Under the pieces are notes generated by a model. That model was given only the letters and a program-made list of their open reading frames with translations. It searched no databases and was not told the origin of the DNA. Shown here in pieces: positions 1 through 12,578 of a stretch of DNA of 64,000 nt (positions are counted from its first letter, which is position 1; the number at the start of each line of letters is the position of its first letter). The DNA is from Magicicada septendecula (Eukaryota; Arthropoda; Insecta; Hemiptera; Cicadidae), in assembly GCA_034769895.1 (NCBI GenBank), contig CM068367.1, positions 316,323,986-316,387,985 on the forward strand, given 5' to 3'. The position numbers and the translations under genes were made by a program.

Positions 1-1
1 A

Positions 2-760
2 CTAGAGCCATTTTGTAAAGTTTTACAGTTGAAACAGTTACTGGTCTCACAGGTATGATCGTCAATGATGGTAATGGTGGAAATGGTTCAGTTCTTGCTT
101 TCATCTGAACGATCCAGTGTGAAACAATTCCTTTCTGACACTTCAGACTCAGAGAAACTGAATTGCTCAAAATACAAAGGCAACCAAGGAATTGTTCTCA
201 CAAACACGTCTCAAGGGGAGGAAGAATACAAATCAATCCGTAATAAGCTGATCGAAAGCACAGTTCATTACTTGAAGTGCCGTCTTGATACACTTGAGAC
301 TGTAGTAGGCACCAAGTGCCACGTTCTGGATTTCTTGTGCCTTCCTCAAGATGACACCCTAACTGCATATGGCAATGAGGAGATTCTTTAATTGGCGCAT
401 GTTTTTATTACTGGTGATATAAATGAGGATGTTTTGCTATCGGAATGGCTTCAATTAAAAATGATGGTTAAAGAAGAGCAAATAACTTCAAAAGGACTGG
501 GTGAGCTATTAAAAACTCTGTATAAGTTTCCTGAGCGTTTTGGTGAGCTAAAGAAAGTATTTTACAGCGTTGCATGCATGGCAGTAACAACAGCATCTTG
601 TGAACGGGGATTTAGCTTCGTTAACAGGATAAAAGTGAAACAGAGACTTTCCCTGGACATCACTTCATTAGGAGATCTAATGCAGCTGGCAGTAAATGGA
701 CCACCCTTAGAAGATTTCAACCCTGGTGTAGCAATTCTCATAGGGACTTCGCCATGTTAG
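2..760 (+). pseudogene. hAT-family transposase relic, C-terminal part
   Basis: Read in one frame, this stretch encodes the end of a hAT transposase. The C-terminal dimerisation region is recognisable around 570-700, with the signature TTASCERGFSFVNRIKVKQR, the counterpart of the conserved S-x-x-x-ERxFS-x-x-xRIK block of hAT enzymes. Such proteins cut and rejoin transposon ends; dimerisation uses this domain. The frame is broken by TGA at 56-58 and TAA at 389-391, so no functional product is expected. The protein closes at the TAG at 758-760. The N-terminal BED finger and RNase H-like core would lie before the window start, or have been lost. It is sense to the + strand, antisense to the host gene, within the intron that follows Nova exon 6. 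I see no terminal inverted repeat on the right. Family call is fairly sure; subfamily unknown. Confidence 0.72.
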
Positions 761-1742
761 TGGCCACAAGAGGAAACACTCAGCCTAGTCCAGCTTGATT
801 ATTTTTAATCAATTATTTTTCATCTTCAACTCAATAAGGGACTATCAGAATATAAACTGGGCTAATGAATAATGTAGGCGGTACATGCTAAATATTAAAT
901 AATAAAGTTTTATCCCCCCCCCCCCGAAAACGGTATCTGGCGAGTGGGACACGCCAACAATTTTCGAGGGTTGGCTATAGGATTGTTGTCACTTTAGTTG
1001 TACAATTAATAAGTTATTTTTGTGAATCTGTAGGTAGCACCAGCTTATAGATTCATTTCGTTTTAACGATTATATCATCAATACTTCTAAACATCAGGGC
1101 ACTGGTAGCAATCAAACTTGTATTAACTGCCCCACCAACTGCGGCATAGTGATGTTTACATTTGTTTTGATTAGAAAGTGTGTGTTTATTTTTTGAATAT
1201 GAATGTTTCACATGATGTAGTTTTACTGATGATTCTGTAATAGATGCAGCGATGTGGAAGATTGTGGTTGGACACATTTCCCTCACTGTTTTATTGATTA
1301 CCATAGTCTTGTAAATTATGTATGAATTAATTTTTTCTTTTTAAGTATATTCAGGTACAAATATTAATATTTTATGGCTTAATATTTTTCTGTTTTATTG
1401 CAAAAATATTGATTTTGTATGTTCTTGCCACTGTATTACACAAAAATGTTTTAATGTAAAAAAGGCACACAAATTCAATAAATATTTTTGTAAATGTTTA
1501 TTAAGCAATGTGCATTTAAAATAGATCACTGAAACGAATAAGACTGAACTTTTTATTGCATATACCATGCTTCTCTCCAGCCCATAAAATGATTATCTTA
1601 TGATTTTTTGAAAAATGGCAGTTGCATATAGTAAAACATGCATAAATGTGCAGACTCCAAAGTGTTAAAATTCTGTGGTATGTGCACATGTGCGTGCACC
1701 CTCCTCACCACACACAGAAAAATAATAATATTAACATCTTAC
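761..1742. other. Intronic sequence 3' of Nova exon 6
   Basis: AT-rich sequence forming the 5' part of the minus-strand intron after exon 6. It holds a 12-base C run at 914-925 followed by a short GC-richer patch to about 975. No gene, exon or clear repeat seen. Confidence 0.5.
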
Positions 1743-1959
1743 TTGGCAAGTGTTGACATCGCAGCAGAAATTTCTGCAGTTGCATGGTCTGAACAACCAT
1801 TTGCTCGCAAGACCATCTGGATTTGCTCTAAAAGCTGTGCAGTTAGAGAGTGACTTCCACCGCCAATTGGATTGTTCAGATTCAGACTAAGATTAAATCC
1901 ACTTGTACTTCCTAATCCTAAGCCTCCACCATTTAACATAAGGTTTCCTAGATGATTCA
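1743..1959 (-). CDS. ps: Nova/pasilla exon 6: linker and start of KH3
   Basis: Coding exon of 217 nt with acceptor tttcag before 1959 and donor GTAAGA after 1743. It opens by completing a GTG valine codon begun in exon 5 and ends with two bases of a codon (probably lysine), so the reading frame continues in an exon outside the window. The product is a low-complexity linker rich in G, N, L and S (for example LMLNGGGLGLGSTSGFNLSL) followed by LTAQLLEQIQMVLRANGCSD and the TAEISAAMSTLAK segment. In Nova/pasilla the equivalent stretch lies just before the third KH domain, and the LLEQIQ helix-like segment followed by ALxxLAK is a family hallmark. Identification relies on this order and on phase agreement with exon 5. 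KH3 itself, with its GXXG loop, is not in the window. Confidence 0.9.
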
Positions 1960-4900
1960 CTGAAACAGTAACACATATATTATAACAGATCCGCTGTCCG
2001 TCTATTTTGTAAAAGTGTCAGAGTGTAATTGGTGTTGTGTGTCTTACCAATACGTCATCGCTCGGTAACGTACTTTACGTTGATTGAGTCCGTCGTGAAC
2101 GTATGAATAACCAGGTATCGAAGTCCTTACCTGAGGTTCACTAGGGGTGTATAAATCCCGGGTGGCGCCAAATTGTTTATTTTAAACAAGTAAAATATTT
2201 AGTATTATCGGCGAGTCCGCTCACGCGGTGGGGAGAATTCAAACTTGTTCCCGCCGCTCATCGATTTTTACAATCAAGCCAGCAGTTTGCTGTGTTTACT
2301 GCTTGAGCGCTTGCCGCCAATTCATAGCTGTTCGCTACAATGTACAACATTTATAATACACTTTCCTAATGAAAATAAAACATATTGGTTACACACAGTA
2401 TTGATTTATTATTTAATGGTTATTACTTATTCAGTGAGACAGGTTATCTTTGGTTTTTTATGTTAATTTTGCACCGGCAATTAATCTAAGACAATTTTCT
2501 CTGGGTTTTGACGTATCGATTCTGAACGTAACAGATACACCATAATGGCGTCTACCGAAGTAGTATACAAATATTTTCGTTCGATCGTCTGGATTCTTGA
2601 GATTACGATAAAAGGATTAGATGCAATTACAATAATAGAAATACACAACCTTACATTATTTCTACTTAAATAACATAAAGTGTAGCTATAATTTGTTTTT
2701 TGGAGTGTAGTAAAAGTGTTTCAAAGTTTCGTAAACTAACCATAGGTTAATTTTATAGGTTGACCAATTTTCAGTGTCTTAGTTTTTTATTTAATCTTTG
2801 AAAGAGAATAAATTCAGTTTAGTGATATTTCATAGTATAGTGAGAAATATTTAAAGTGCGTTTTTTCAGAAATTTGGGTAATTTAAATGATACTTAACAA
2901 CTTAGTAGACTGGGGGTAAGCAGTTGGTCTGGTAAAAAGGACTGGAGCTGCAATCGTATTCAATTTTCAATTGTTTGGGCTTCTGGCATCTTTTTCAGTT
3001 TAATCGGAGTAATTTATTCACTTCTTTTGGATTTAAATGGTCTTCGACATCAGTTAATTGGTTTCAGTCATCGTCTGCTTCCTTCTCGTTCATTTGTGGT
3101 AATTTGGTTTACTTTGATAACATTTTAAATTAAATATTTGGTTGTTCAAAATTTGGCTTCTGTTTTCCAAGAGCGCACTTTACGAGTAACGATATTCAAT
3201 GGTAAAACCGTCCCTAACGGCAGTTGCTATGGTTACTAATTAAATCTGATTGGTTAATCTTACTATAAATCCATTGTTATCAAAATCTGAATTCTTTTCA
3301 AAATCCTTGTATATCTTCTGATTGCTTTCATTCCGTTATCTTCCTTCCTAAGTATTAATTATTATCACTGTTATTTGTATTTTCTTCCTAAGATTATTTT
3401 CGTATCCCACAAGATTGGGTTATTTCATGTTTTATAATTTTACAATTATTTTAATATTTCCTAATTACATTTCTCTTTTAATTTAAATCCTTATTCTAAT
3501 GTTTTGCTTTTAATAAGATTTACAATTTATCCTTGGTTGATTATTCACCTTGGATTTGTTAATTACTAGGTTATTTTGGTTATTTTCATACAATTTGTAT
3601 TTGTTGGTGTTTGACAGTTAGGCATTTCTTAAGCCTAAGTAGCCATTACTGATTTTCACTTATTTCATATCCATTACATCTCATTTTAGCCTAATGCTTT
3701 ATTTTGTTGTTATAACTGGTTTTGTTACCTATTGATGTCTTTTGGTTCTGTTTTTGTGTTATTTGTATGTTACTACTATTTTATACATCATGTATTGCTA
3801 ATTATTTACTAACTGGTTTTCTCGTTTTCTAAGTCATACATTTCTTTCCTTTCTTACTTATTTATTCCGCCAATGTCAACAATATGGCTATTATTTACTA
3901 TTTTTTTATCACATAAAATACAACATTTAGGTCTATGGTTGGTATAATTACCCCAGCCATATCCTATTCATAAGTTTGCTTAAACAATTATTTAACACTT
4001 AATATGTAATATTGGAGTACAATTCATTACCTTTTATTTTATTTTTTGGGTGATAAACAACCTCACCTCTTTTGAACTTACTTCAATAATCATCCCTTAT
4101 AACATGGGTGTTTATTGATTGTTTTAAACTTCTTATTTTATAAATACTCTTTGCCTTCACTCCATGGTAACACTATCTGATTATTCTTTCATGGGATTCT
4201 CCCCTTTAAATTCTATTATATACTTTTAAACTTTACAATAAGATTATTTTCTAATCAATACAGTTAACATTACTCTTCAGTGTTCATTACTACTTAATTA
4301 ATGGTTTATTTTAAATACTATTCTTAACACCTTTCTTAAATATTATTATTGTTCACTATTAAACCTTTAGTGTTTGTTAATTTTTTACTAAGTGTTTACC
4401 TTAGCTTTCACTATTTTTCCTATTGCTATCATTGACAATAATTTTATTTACTCATCACTTTCACTTTTAAATTATCTTGTGTTTATTATAATTTATTTAG
4501 TGTTTTTCTCTATCATTTTACTTTAGGGTTTTTTCACTTTCACTATAGGCACTTCTTAAACTTTTTATTTAAGTGTTTATTAGTGGGTAATCCCTATCAT
4601 TACTTTTCTTTGTCACTTAGTTATTTTCAGTTTATTTCTCACTATCTCAATATCTCTCTCTTTCTTTACACATATTATTTATATATTAAGTTCATGTCTT
4701 TCTCTATTTCTTACTTACATATACTTCTAATTCTTTGGCTAGTGTATTTTTATTTATCGGGCTTTATCAATTATTAATTACATTTGTCACTTATTCAATA
4801 CTAACATTCATCCTTTATATTGGTTCTTTATCAGTTTCGTTTTCTTTATTATATTTGATTGTATTATTTCCCCCTTCTCTATTCTCTACTACTGTCTGTG

Positions 4901-6426
4901 TTTTCTCGCCTTGTTTCATTTTATTTCCTTTATAGTTTGTGTGTTCCCTTTTTATTTTCATTTTTCTTCTCCTTCACTTCTCATCTTGTTTCCTTTTATT
5001 TTGGTTCTTATCTGGCCAATCTCTGGGGTTGGGTCAACGTCGTTTGTCTGTCAGTCTAGTCTGTGAGTTTCTTTAATAATCACTTTTAGTTTATAATTCT
5101 TCCTCCTTCTTTCTTAATTACATTTTATATTTTTATTCTCTTCATTATTTATTTATTAAAATATATTACTTTTTACCATTTCTTACATACTTATAGTTAT
5201 CAAATATGATCTGAATTTGGCGATGTTATAATATTTACGGATTAAGGATTATTAACAGTAGGAAAACTATGTCTCTATACGGCAAGAGCGTACATTAATA
5301 CAAAACATTTTCTGGTAGAGTGAGAAACAATGTATTCCATATTCTAGCGCTCTGTCACATGTGTTGTAAAAGAATCCAAGGCATTTTTAGGGTTAAAAAA
5401 GTTCTTTTAGTACAAGTTCAATTTTAATTATTCTAATTTTAAATAAAGTACACACTTGCATCTATATGTGTACAAAAAAACATATAGGCACATTTTATGA
5501 AACTTAAAATAACCAAACCTTACAAGCAGCAACTCTAATTTCTGTAGTGGCAAGGTCCATGTTACCATTATGCATGTTTAAAATAAAAAGTTCCTGAAAT
5601 TTTTATTGTTACCTACATTATATCATATTATATATGACATAAAAATAAAAATTGGGAAAATACATTGTTACATAAATTTGTGATGTACTGAAACTTTATA
5701 CCTCAGTAAATAAAAGTTCTTTGTTGAAGAAAAAATATTATAATTGATGACACCGACCAAAAAAAAGCAACACCAGCGCTTTTCATTATGTACAAAACAC
5801 ATTTCATAACATACTCTCCTAGAACAACACAAAAAATTTCAAAATATCGTTAAAATTTCTGAAAAATGGCAAATGCTTTATGCAACTGTACACAGAAAAC
5901 ACAGTCCCAGGGTCTGTGTCTTAACATGTTCATGTTCACATTCACATCTTTTTTAATATCTTCATACTTCATTTAACTACTCAGTAGAATGATTTACTTA
6001 TGAATATTAAAACAAAAACAGTAATATACTTGAAAAAGTATAAATATAAATATGTAAAAATGTAACACATAAAACAACTAATGAAATGTGTCGTTAATTT
6101 TTGGAAAATACTTTTCAGGCAAAAAAAAAACTGACAAAAATTATTGTATTATACGTATATCAAATTTCGCTGCAACCTTCTGAAGTATCACATAATGTCC
6201 GTGTTATGGTCTAGTAAGATATAAACAAACAAAAACAACAAAACAATGAGATGGGATAATAAATCCCATTTTGAGGCAGCGGGACTTCAGGATTAGTTAA
6301 CACCATTCAAAATCAATGTTTGCCCTTTGTCCTTTTTGGGTAACTATGAATTAGGTTTTGACAATTTACTTCACAATAAAGTGACACCATCTATTTCACA
6401 GTTTTTCGATTAACAATATTTAAAAC
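1960..6426. other. Intron 5, acceptor-side part; GC island and T-rich tract
   Basis: No exon seen. Two textures stand out. Around 2020-2320 there is a GC-richer patch (CGCTCGG, CCCGGGTGGCGCC, CCGCTCACGCGG) that resembles a fragment of an LTR or promoter, but no partner repeat was found. From about 2900 to 5180 the + strand is very rich in T and poor in A and G, so the transcribed (minus) strand of the gene is A-rich. Several open frames there, coding only F/L/S/Y-rich strings, are composition artefacts. Confidence 0.4.
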
Positions 6427-6456
6427 TGTGTGTGTGTGTGTGTGTGTGCGTGTGTG
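6427..6456. repeat. (TG)n microsatellite
   Basis: A run of about 30 bases of TG dinucleotides with one CG interruption near its right end. Confidence 0.9.
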
Positions 6457-8559
6457 ACTACTATAGATGCTAACAATATTTTCCTATGTAAATATAACTT
6501 GAAACACCCGGAAGAACTCCATGTTCTCAATAAACTTTTGTCATCGCAATCTTTATTTGTAAACTGTCCAAACCAAACTGTAGTAAACAACCTAAAGTTC
6601 TGTATTCAACACACTCAACCCACATATTTCCAGCCAGGGCTTATCGAAAATAATGTATACTTTTTCCGTTCTTAGTTCAATCCTGATGTAAACAAACCCA
6701 CATGACAAATCTGAAACGCTGTTGGTTAGGGTAATTGACACTGTTCACATAGTAATGTGTTAAGCGCATGTGCAGAATGTCTGTATAGTCAAGTGAGAGT
6801 TATCTTGCCACTTAAATCAGGCACGTCTTAAGACTTCCTCCTTATCACTGTATTCTGAATCGTACTGAATTAATATGGAGCCAGTTGAAAGGATATGTTG
6901 CCCTTCACAACACAACATTAGCTGCTTGATATAAAACAATTTATTGAGAAGGCAGTAAATGAAACAACAATGGACAAGTGTAGTCATTGTATGCAGCATA
7001 TAATCAAGGAGGATGATAAGCTATGGGAACTGGCCCAAATTACCGATGTCATTGTGGACAATGGACAATCTTATCAATAACGCTGACTCAAGTGATGATA
7101 CAAGTTCAAACACACATATGAAAGGCATTGAATACACAGACAGGAACTGATAGTATTCAGTACACTGGTAATTGTTCTATTTTCATTTTAAATAAACTTT
7201 ATACTTTTTTGTTTGTTGCGATATTTAAACGGTTAATATAAAAAAGCCATTAACTGGTGTTATATAATATTTCACTGTAGGTCTGACACTGTCACACAAA
7301 TTTTACTTTGGTCAGGACAAATTATTACAATTTACATGTGTTTATACAGTATCAATATTATATGTATCATGTCTGTACTGCTTCTGTCAGAGTGACACAC
7401 CTCTAATTCAAGTAGCAAATAGTGTTTCAGATGTGCCAAGTCTGTTTGTTTACATCAGGATTAAGCTAAGAAAGGAAACAGTACACATAATGTAATGATC
7501 CAGAATCAAGTTTTGCCAATTTGGCAATTTTGGCCAAGTACTAAACCAAAGAAAATCCCCAATCTTGTGATCTCTCTTATCTTATTCTATGATCTTCCAT
7601 AACTAACTGATACAATTCTCTATTGTTTCTGCATTTTTGCTGTTAATGACTTGCCAGATCGTTCCTTGCTATCAACTAATGTTGAGCCATCTGTAAAATG
7701 ATTATACCAAAAAGCTCGTAGCAGTCACAGTTTCATTATCAAAAGCTCTTTTTACCTTTTCAATTGCCTCCATAGCATATCACTGACTTTCAGACAAAGT
7801 GTAATACATACTTTCTGATCAATCTGTTTGACAATTTCACTCAAAACAAGAATGCAAGAAATGAAGAACACACATCTTAATATCACAGCTGCCTAGCAGT
7901 CACACCAGTATACACATCTCAGATGCACTCACTATGAAACAAATGTCATGTGCAGCACTAATCCCCACCCTGTAGTGTAACTATAGGTGTACCACAGTCA
8001 AAAAATAGTTCCAGTGCGTATGCGCCATTGTCACCCACACCATGCTCATCAACAACCTTGAAGGCTATGTAAGCGGCTGTAGCGAGCACTGTCTCGTTCA
8101 GTTAGATGCGTACACATATTTATGAATAATCTGCAATTTGTTTTAATTTACATGATTTCTTTACAAATATATCTAGTTTTTGTTTAGTGTTTTATTATAA
8201 TAATTAGAACTCAGTGTGTTGTGTGCTTCAGTTTACGTTGCTTTTTCTAGACGTGTTACCATTTGTTGTCGCATTGTTACCGTGGCGTCTTATTATTTTG
8301 TTTTTATAAATAGTGTCGTCATCGAACACTAAGCTATTTCTGGGAGACCTCTAACAAGTCAAGCCACAGAAATTGTTTTCAATGTGGCAGAATATTAAAA
8401 AAAAAAAAAAAAAAACAAACAAAAAATAATACAAATTAGATTATAAATATTGCCACCAGTACAAGCGAAGCAACAGGAGTCTCTTAGGCTCCTGTTTTCA
8501 AAAATTTAAAAGAAGGTAAAAAATTGTCCACTTCTGCTTGTGAAAAAAATATATATTCT
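6457..8559. other. Intron 5 sequence, nothing recognised
   Basis: Moderately AT-rich intronic DNA. A poly-A run of 17 bases lies near 8399-8415, and short open frames are not supported by any recognisable protein pattern. Some segments may be old transposon sequence but I cannot name them. Confidence 0.4.
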
Positions 8560-8770
8560 ACGCCAAAAGTAAAATCGCAACTTCATAAAAAAAATTTTAA
8601 TGGACTCCTTCACAGATAATGCAATAAGGAAAAAGGTACAGAAATTTTATGCAATCAAAAAGACTCCCCCTCAATAAAGAGTTTACTATAATTTCTGAAG
8701 GAAGATGATGTCATTGAATGTGAACGAGAATATTTGAGGCAACGACTTAAATTGTGTAACAGGGCAAAAT

Positions 8771-9524
8771 TTATGTAATAATTTTCAAAATAATTTCATT
8801 GTAATACAGTAGCGTATCTGGTTGAGAATGTAGCAGGAGGGGGTATGTGATGACTTAATATGGTAACAAAATGTAGCCAATATGATTCTGACTGTGAAGT
8901 GAGGCGATGGAAGATAATGCCCATATAAGGTGATAAAGCAACCAGTGAGTTTATTTGTGACCAGTGAATCACAAAAGGAATGTTGTTGACAACAATATGG
9001 TTGTATCGAGTTAAAAAGGTGGTACGAAGTTAAAACGGAAAATAACTGACCAAAGACGAGACGGGTGGAGGGGACCAGAATGAACTGGTTTTAAAGACGT
9101 CACCAAACGGAAATTTAACATTGGGACGCAGTCGGAACGCCATTATTACGGGCAGTCTCGAGACTACCACTGAACAGCATACACGTGCCTGCGGGCAATA
9201 CCCGAAAAATTGTGTTTTAAAATCGTGAATAAACAGTAAAAATCTTTTTAAAGTAATCAGTCAACACCAGTGATCAGGATATAAAAGTTTCGGACAGTAC
9301 GTTTAGTTTATTTTTATCAAAAAAGTGTTGTGCAACAAGTGGTTTAACGACGAGAGCTTTTTTTTTTTTACAGTAAAGTTGGCCAAAATTCAATCTCAAC
9401 TTTTAAAATTACATATATCAAACTAAAATAATGAGAGAGAAAGGGAGGGAGGGAGGGAGGGAGGGAGGGAGGGAGGGAGGGAGGGAGGGAGGGAGGGAGG
9501 GAGGGAGGGAGGGAGGGAGGGAGG

Positions 9525-9582
<58 letters not shown>

Positions 9583-9957
9583 GGGGGGGTAACCTATTAC
9601 AAGCTACTGATTTGCGGTCTTATAATGTTTGGTTTAATAAGTTTTGTTTAATAATTTTTGTCTTATTAATACAATAAAATAAGATGTTTCTCGATATAAT
9701 CATGTGTTAGTATAATTATTACGCCACAACACCTTAACCTATTCTGTACCAAGAGATCGTCTAAACGACCCTGGAGTTTGAAAACAAGGGAAATTTGTCT
9801 AAATTATTTCTTTCGGGTAAGTGAAACGGTTTCCATATTTAATCCACAAAATATGGTGGCGACCTTGGTGTGACTTTGGGGAATCTTCTGTGTAAAGGTA
9901 AGTCGTAAAGCGTAGTAATCGGGTTATAAATATTCTTCTTTCCATATATTTCAACAG
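8771..9957. other. Sequence splitting the DDE transposase relic
   Basis: About 1.19 kb separating the two transposase parts. It contains a GC-richer stretch (9040-9220) and the GGGA/GA microsatellite. No coding pattern of its own was recognised. It is either an intron of the former transposase gene or a later insertion; target-site duplications were not found. Confidence 0.35.
9432..9589. repeat. Compound (GGGA)n (GA)n microsatellite ending in poly-G
   Basis: Roughly 90 bases of GGGA units (about 9443-9530) pass into about 45 bases of GA (to 9578) and finish in ten G (9580-9589). The strand is pure purine over about 150 bases, so it could form triplex DNA; the G-rich part could in principle form quadruplexes. 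Confidence 0.92.
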
Positions 9958-10810
9958 TTACAATTGTTAGGATTTAGATGGACTCGCTGCCAAACCAACA
10001 AAAAGCTCCCGATAGATAGAAGTGATATCATTGCTTGGAGAATTCAATATCTAAGTGACCTAAATAAATACAGACGAGAGGGTAAAAATATTGTTTATAT
10101 TGACGAAAATACATGTTCAGGCATCACATTCAGTATCTTTATGTTAGCAATCTTCTGAAGAAGTCGGTATCACAATGAAAATTGGGAAAGGAAATAGGCT
10201 TATTATAGTTCATGGCAGAGAAGCTGGTTTTGTTAACAATGCACTGTTATAATTTATGTCATAAAATAATGCACTGAAACAAGAAATAATTTACTGGCTT
10301 GTGAACCATGGCGTTAAAATAGATTAATAGATTTTATGTTGATAAAGTCTCAGTTGCTGGAAAAAGTGAAATCATATAGGCCTAACTGTGAAAAAACATT
10401 GTCGATGAAATAATTAGTACAAAAGCTATATTCCACTTCGTCTGCCACCTTACCATCCCGATTTGAATCCTACAGAACTTGTCTGGGGAGGTATTAAAGG
10501 AGAACTTGCATATAATTCTAGTGAATTATCTTTAGATAGAAAAAAAGTTGATGCAAAAAAGTAACTGAAAATTTTACAACTGAAAAGTGTTGAGCACCTA
10601 CAAACAAAAATGAAGTACTGGATTATGGAACATATTATGGACGAAGTAGTGGAGAAAATAATTATTTATGTGGGGGAAGATTTAGATTCAAGTGTCAAAT
10701 AAAGATTCAGATGACGAGTAGGTAAAAAAAATTAATACCATAAATATTTACCATTTTTCTTATTATTAATAATTAATTATAAATAATTAAAGTTAACTTA
10801 TTATTAAAAT

Positions 10811-12578
10811 ATCGGTATGGAGAACCATACATGACTTCCATATTCTAAGATTTATATTTAAAATCATTTTCAGCCAAACAGCCAGGGAAGGAATTTTAAC
10901 AAAAAAATACTTCTTTGTTGCCAATAACGTAGTACACATATAAAAAAAAATTATCCCCTCCCCCTTCAACTATAATTTTGATTTATAGAAAATTACCCCC
11001 AGCCCGTTCAACTAGCCTCTTCATTTATAGATATTTCATCTACGTTTCTACAGTGGATTATTAAGATCTTATCAGGATACTTTATCAAAATTAAGTACTT
11101 TACTCATGTTACAACAAAAAATGTTTCAGGTAAACTGCCCTTTCCCCGTAACCGATTTTCACCAAAATCAACAGACATTGAGTTCTCTATAGCTCAGGCA
11201 CATATGTAAAAAGTTATTTGATTCTGTTTGAATTTACGGCAGTTATGGTTCGTCATATAAAAAATTACCCATGTTAAAACATAAAACATGAGATTTATAA
11301 AACATATCTAAGATTTATATTTAAAATCATTTTTGAAATAAAATATTTTCATAGAACCTACTAACGCTGGGGAAATCTGAGGAGCCAATCAGAGTTGGGC
11401 CTACCTGTCACTCTGCTGAATTTGGTGGAAAGCCCTGTCACTGTCGTCAAGTCCCCACCTCAATGAAGAACCCATTGTTTTATAAAAATATATTTAAATT
11501 TTGAAAACTGAAAATTCTTTTCTTGTAAATATTTATATTTTATAATCAAAATGACTTTATTTTTGTTACCTGGCAACAAAATTATTTTATTTTCAACAAT
11601 TACCATTGTTTCAAAAAGTTTAAATAAATTTTCAAGTACTTTACTCTTGTTAAAACGTAAAAGGTTGCAGGTAAACTACCCCTTCCCCTTAACCGATCTT
11701 CACCAAAATCGAAAGTCCTTGAGACCTCTACAATTCAGGGATGTATGCAAAAAATTATTTGATTCTGTTTGAATTTGCGGCAGTTATCGTTTGCCATAGA
11801 AAAAAAAACGTTGCAGGTAAACTACCCCTTCCCCTTAACCGATCTTCACCAAAAACAATAGGTCTTGAGTACTCTACAAATCAGGGCTGTATGCAGAAAA
11901 TTATTTGATTCTGTTTGAACTTGCGGCTGTTATCGTTTGCCATAGAAAATACCCTTGTTAAAAAAACGTTGTAGGTAAACTACCCCTTTCCCTTAACCGA
12001 TCTTCACCAAAAACAATAGGTCTTGAGAACTCTACAATTTAGGGCTGTATGCAAATAATCTTTTGATTCTGTTTGAATTTGCGGCTGTTATCGTTTGCCA
12101 TAGGAAATACCCTTGTTAAAACATAAAACGTTACAGGTAAACTACCCCTTTCCCTTAACCGATCTTCACCAAAAACAATAGGTCTTGAGAACTCTACAAT
12201 TCAGGGCTGTATGCGAAAAATTATTTGATTCTGTTTGAATTTGCGGCTGTTATCGTTTGCCAAAAAAAAAAATTTCCCTTGATAAAAAAAAACCGTTGCA
12301 GGTAAACTACCCCTTTCCCTCAACCGATCTTCACCAAAAACAATAGGTCGCGAGTACTCTACAAATCAGGACTGTATGCAAAAAATTATTTGATTCTGTT
12401 TGAATTTGCGGCAGTTATCGTTTGCCATAGAAAAAAAATCTACAGACAGACACTTTTCGGAAAACGACTTTTTTTCATGTTTTGAGTGTAGTAGAATCAG
12501 AATCTGCAATAATCTCGAACACGATTTTTTTTGCCATCACCATACTTCCTTCCATTCCTTAAGGAATATGGAAGTAAA
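10811..12578 (+). mobile_element. Tandem-array non-autonomous element, copy A (Helentron/HINE-like?)
   Basis: One of three copies in the window sharing the same left end (ATCGGTATGGAGAACC...) and right end (hairpin of the form ACTTCC...GGAAGTAAAA). The left end carries ACTTCCATATT and the right end its inverse AATATGGAAGT, that is, short subterminal inverted repeats. Inside lie a shared segment (10890-11110), a tandem array (about 11655-12437) and a right-end module with cagacagacac and acgactttttttcatg. Subterminal inverted repeats, an internal tandem array and a terminal hairpin are the described layout of Helentron-associated non-autonomous elements; no Rep/helicase is present to prove it. 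The element is sense to +, in Nova intron 5. Confidence 0.6.
11132..12437 (+). repeat. Tandem array of 146-165 bp units inside copy A
   Basis: The landmark GTAAACTACCCC begins at 11671, 11817, 11975, 12137 and 12302, giving spacings of 146, 158, 162 and 165 bp. Each unit continues with CGATCTTCACCAAAA and ends with TTTGCGGC(A/T)GTTATCGTTTGCC. A diverged unit starts at 11132. Open frames crossing the array have no protein pattern. Confidence 0.92.

Larger units (their letters stand above)
8560..10725 (+). pseudogene. DDE (Tc1/mariner-superfamily, DDE_3-like) transposase relic, split
   Basis: Two parts of one transposase-like protein lie on the + strand. The first (8560-8770) reads NAIRKKVQKFYAIKKTP, then DDVIECEREYLRQRLK after a frame change. 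The second (9958-10725) continues with LGFRWTRCQTNKKLPIDRSD, IIAWRIQYLSDLNKYRREGK and NIVYIDENT, where the catalytic aspartate of the YxDE motif is kept. It then drops through several frames: KGNRLIIVHGREAGFVNN near 10187, and YHPDLNPTELVWGGIKGEL near 10450, the usual third catalytic block. This order matches DDE_3-type transposase proteins common in arthropod genomes. Stops, frameshifts and loss of the second catalytic segment make it dead. The 1.19 kb between the parts may be an intron (the right part is preceded by tttcaacag) or a later insertion. Family fairly sure; boundaries approximate. Confidence 0.6.

Noticed and set aside
2020..2320. GC-rich patch with a TATAAA and TGGCGCC as a possible solo LTR with primer site
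   Set aside because: No paired repeat, target duplication or coding remnant was found to support it.
4583..5059. Overlapping open frames of 64-66 residues rich in F, L, S and Y
   Set aside because: They arise from the T-rich composition of the strand; no protein pattern, no splice context.
9432..9589. Regular short repeats as a CRISPR-like array
   Set aside because: Simple GGGA/GA sequence without spacers, in eukaryotic DNA.
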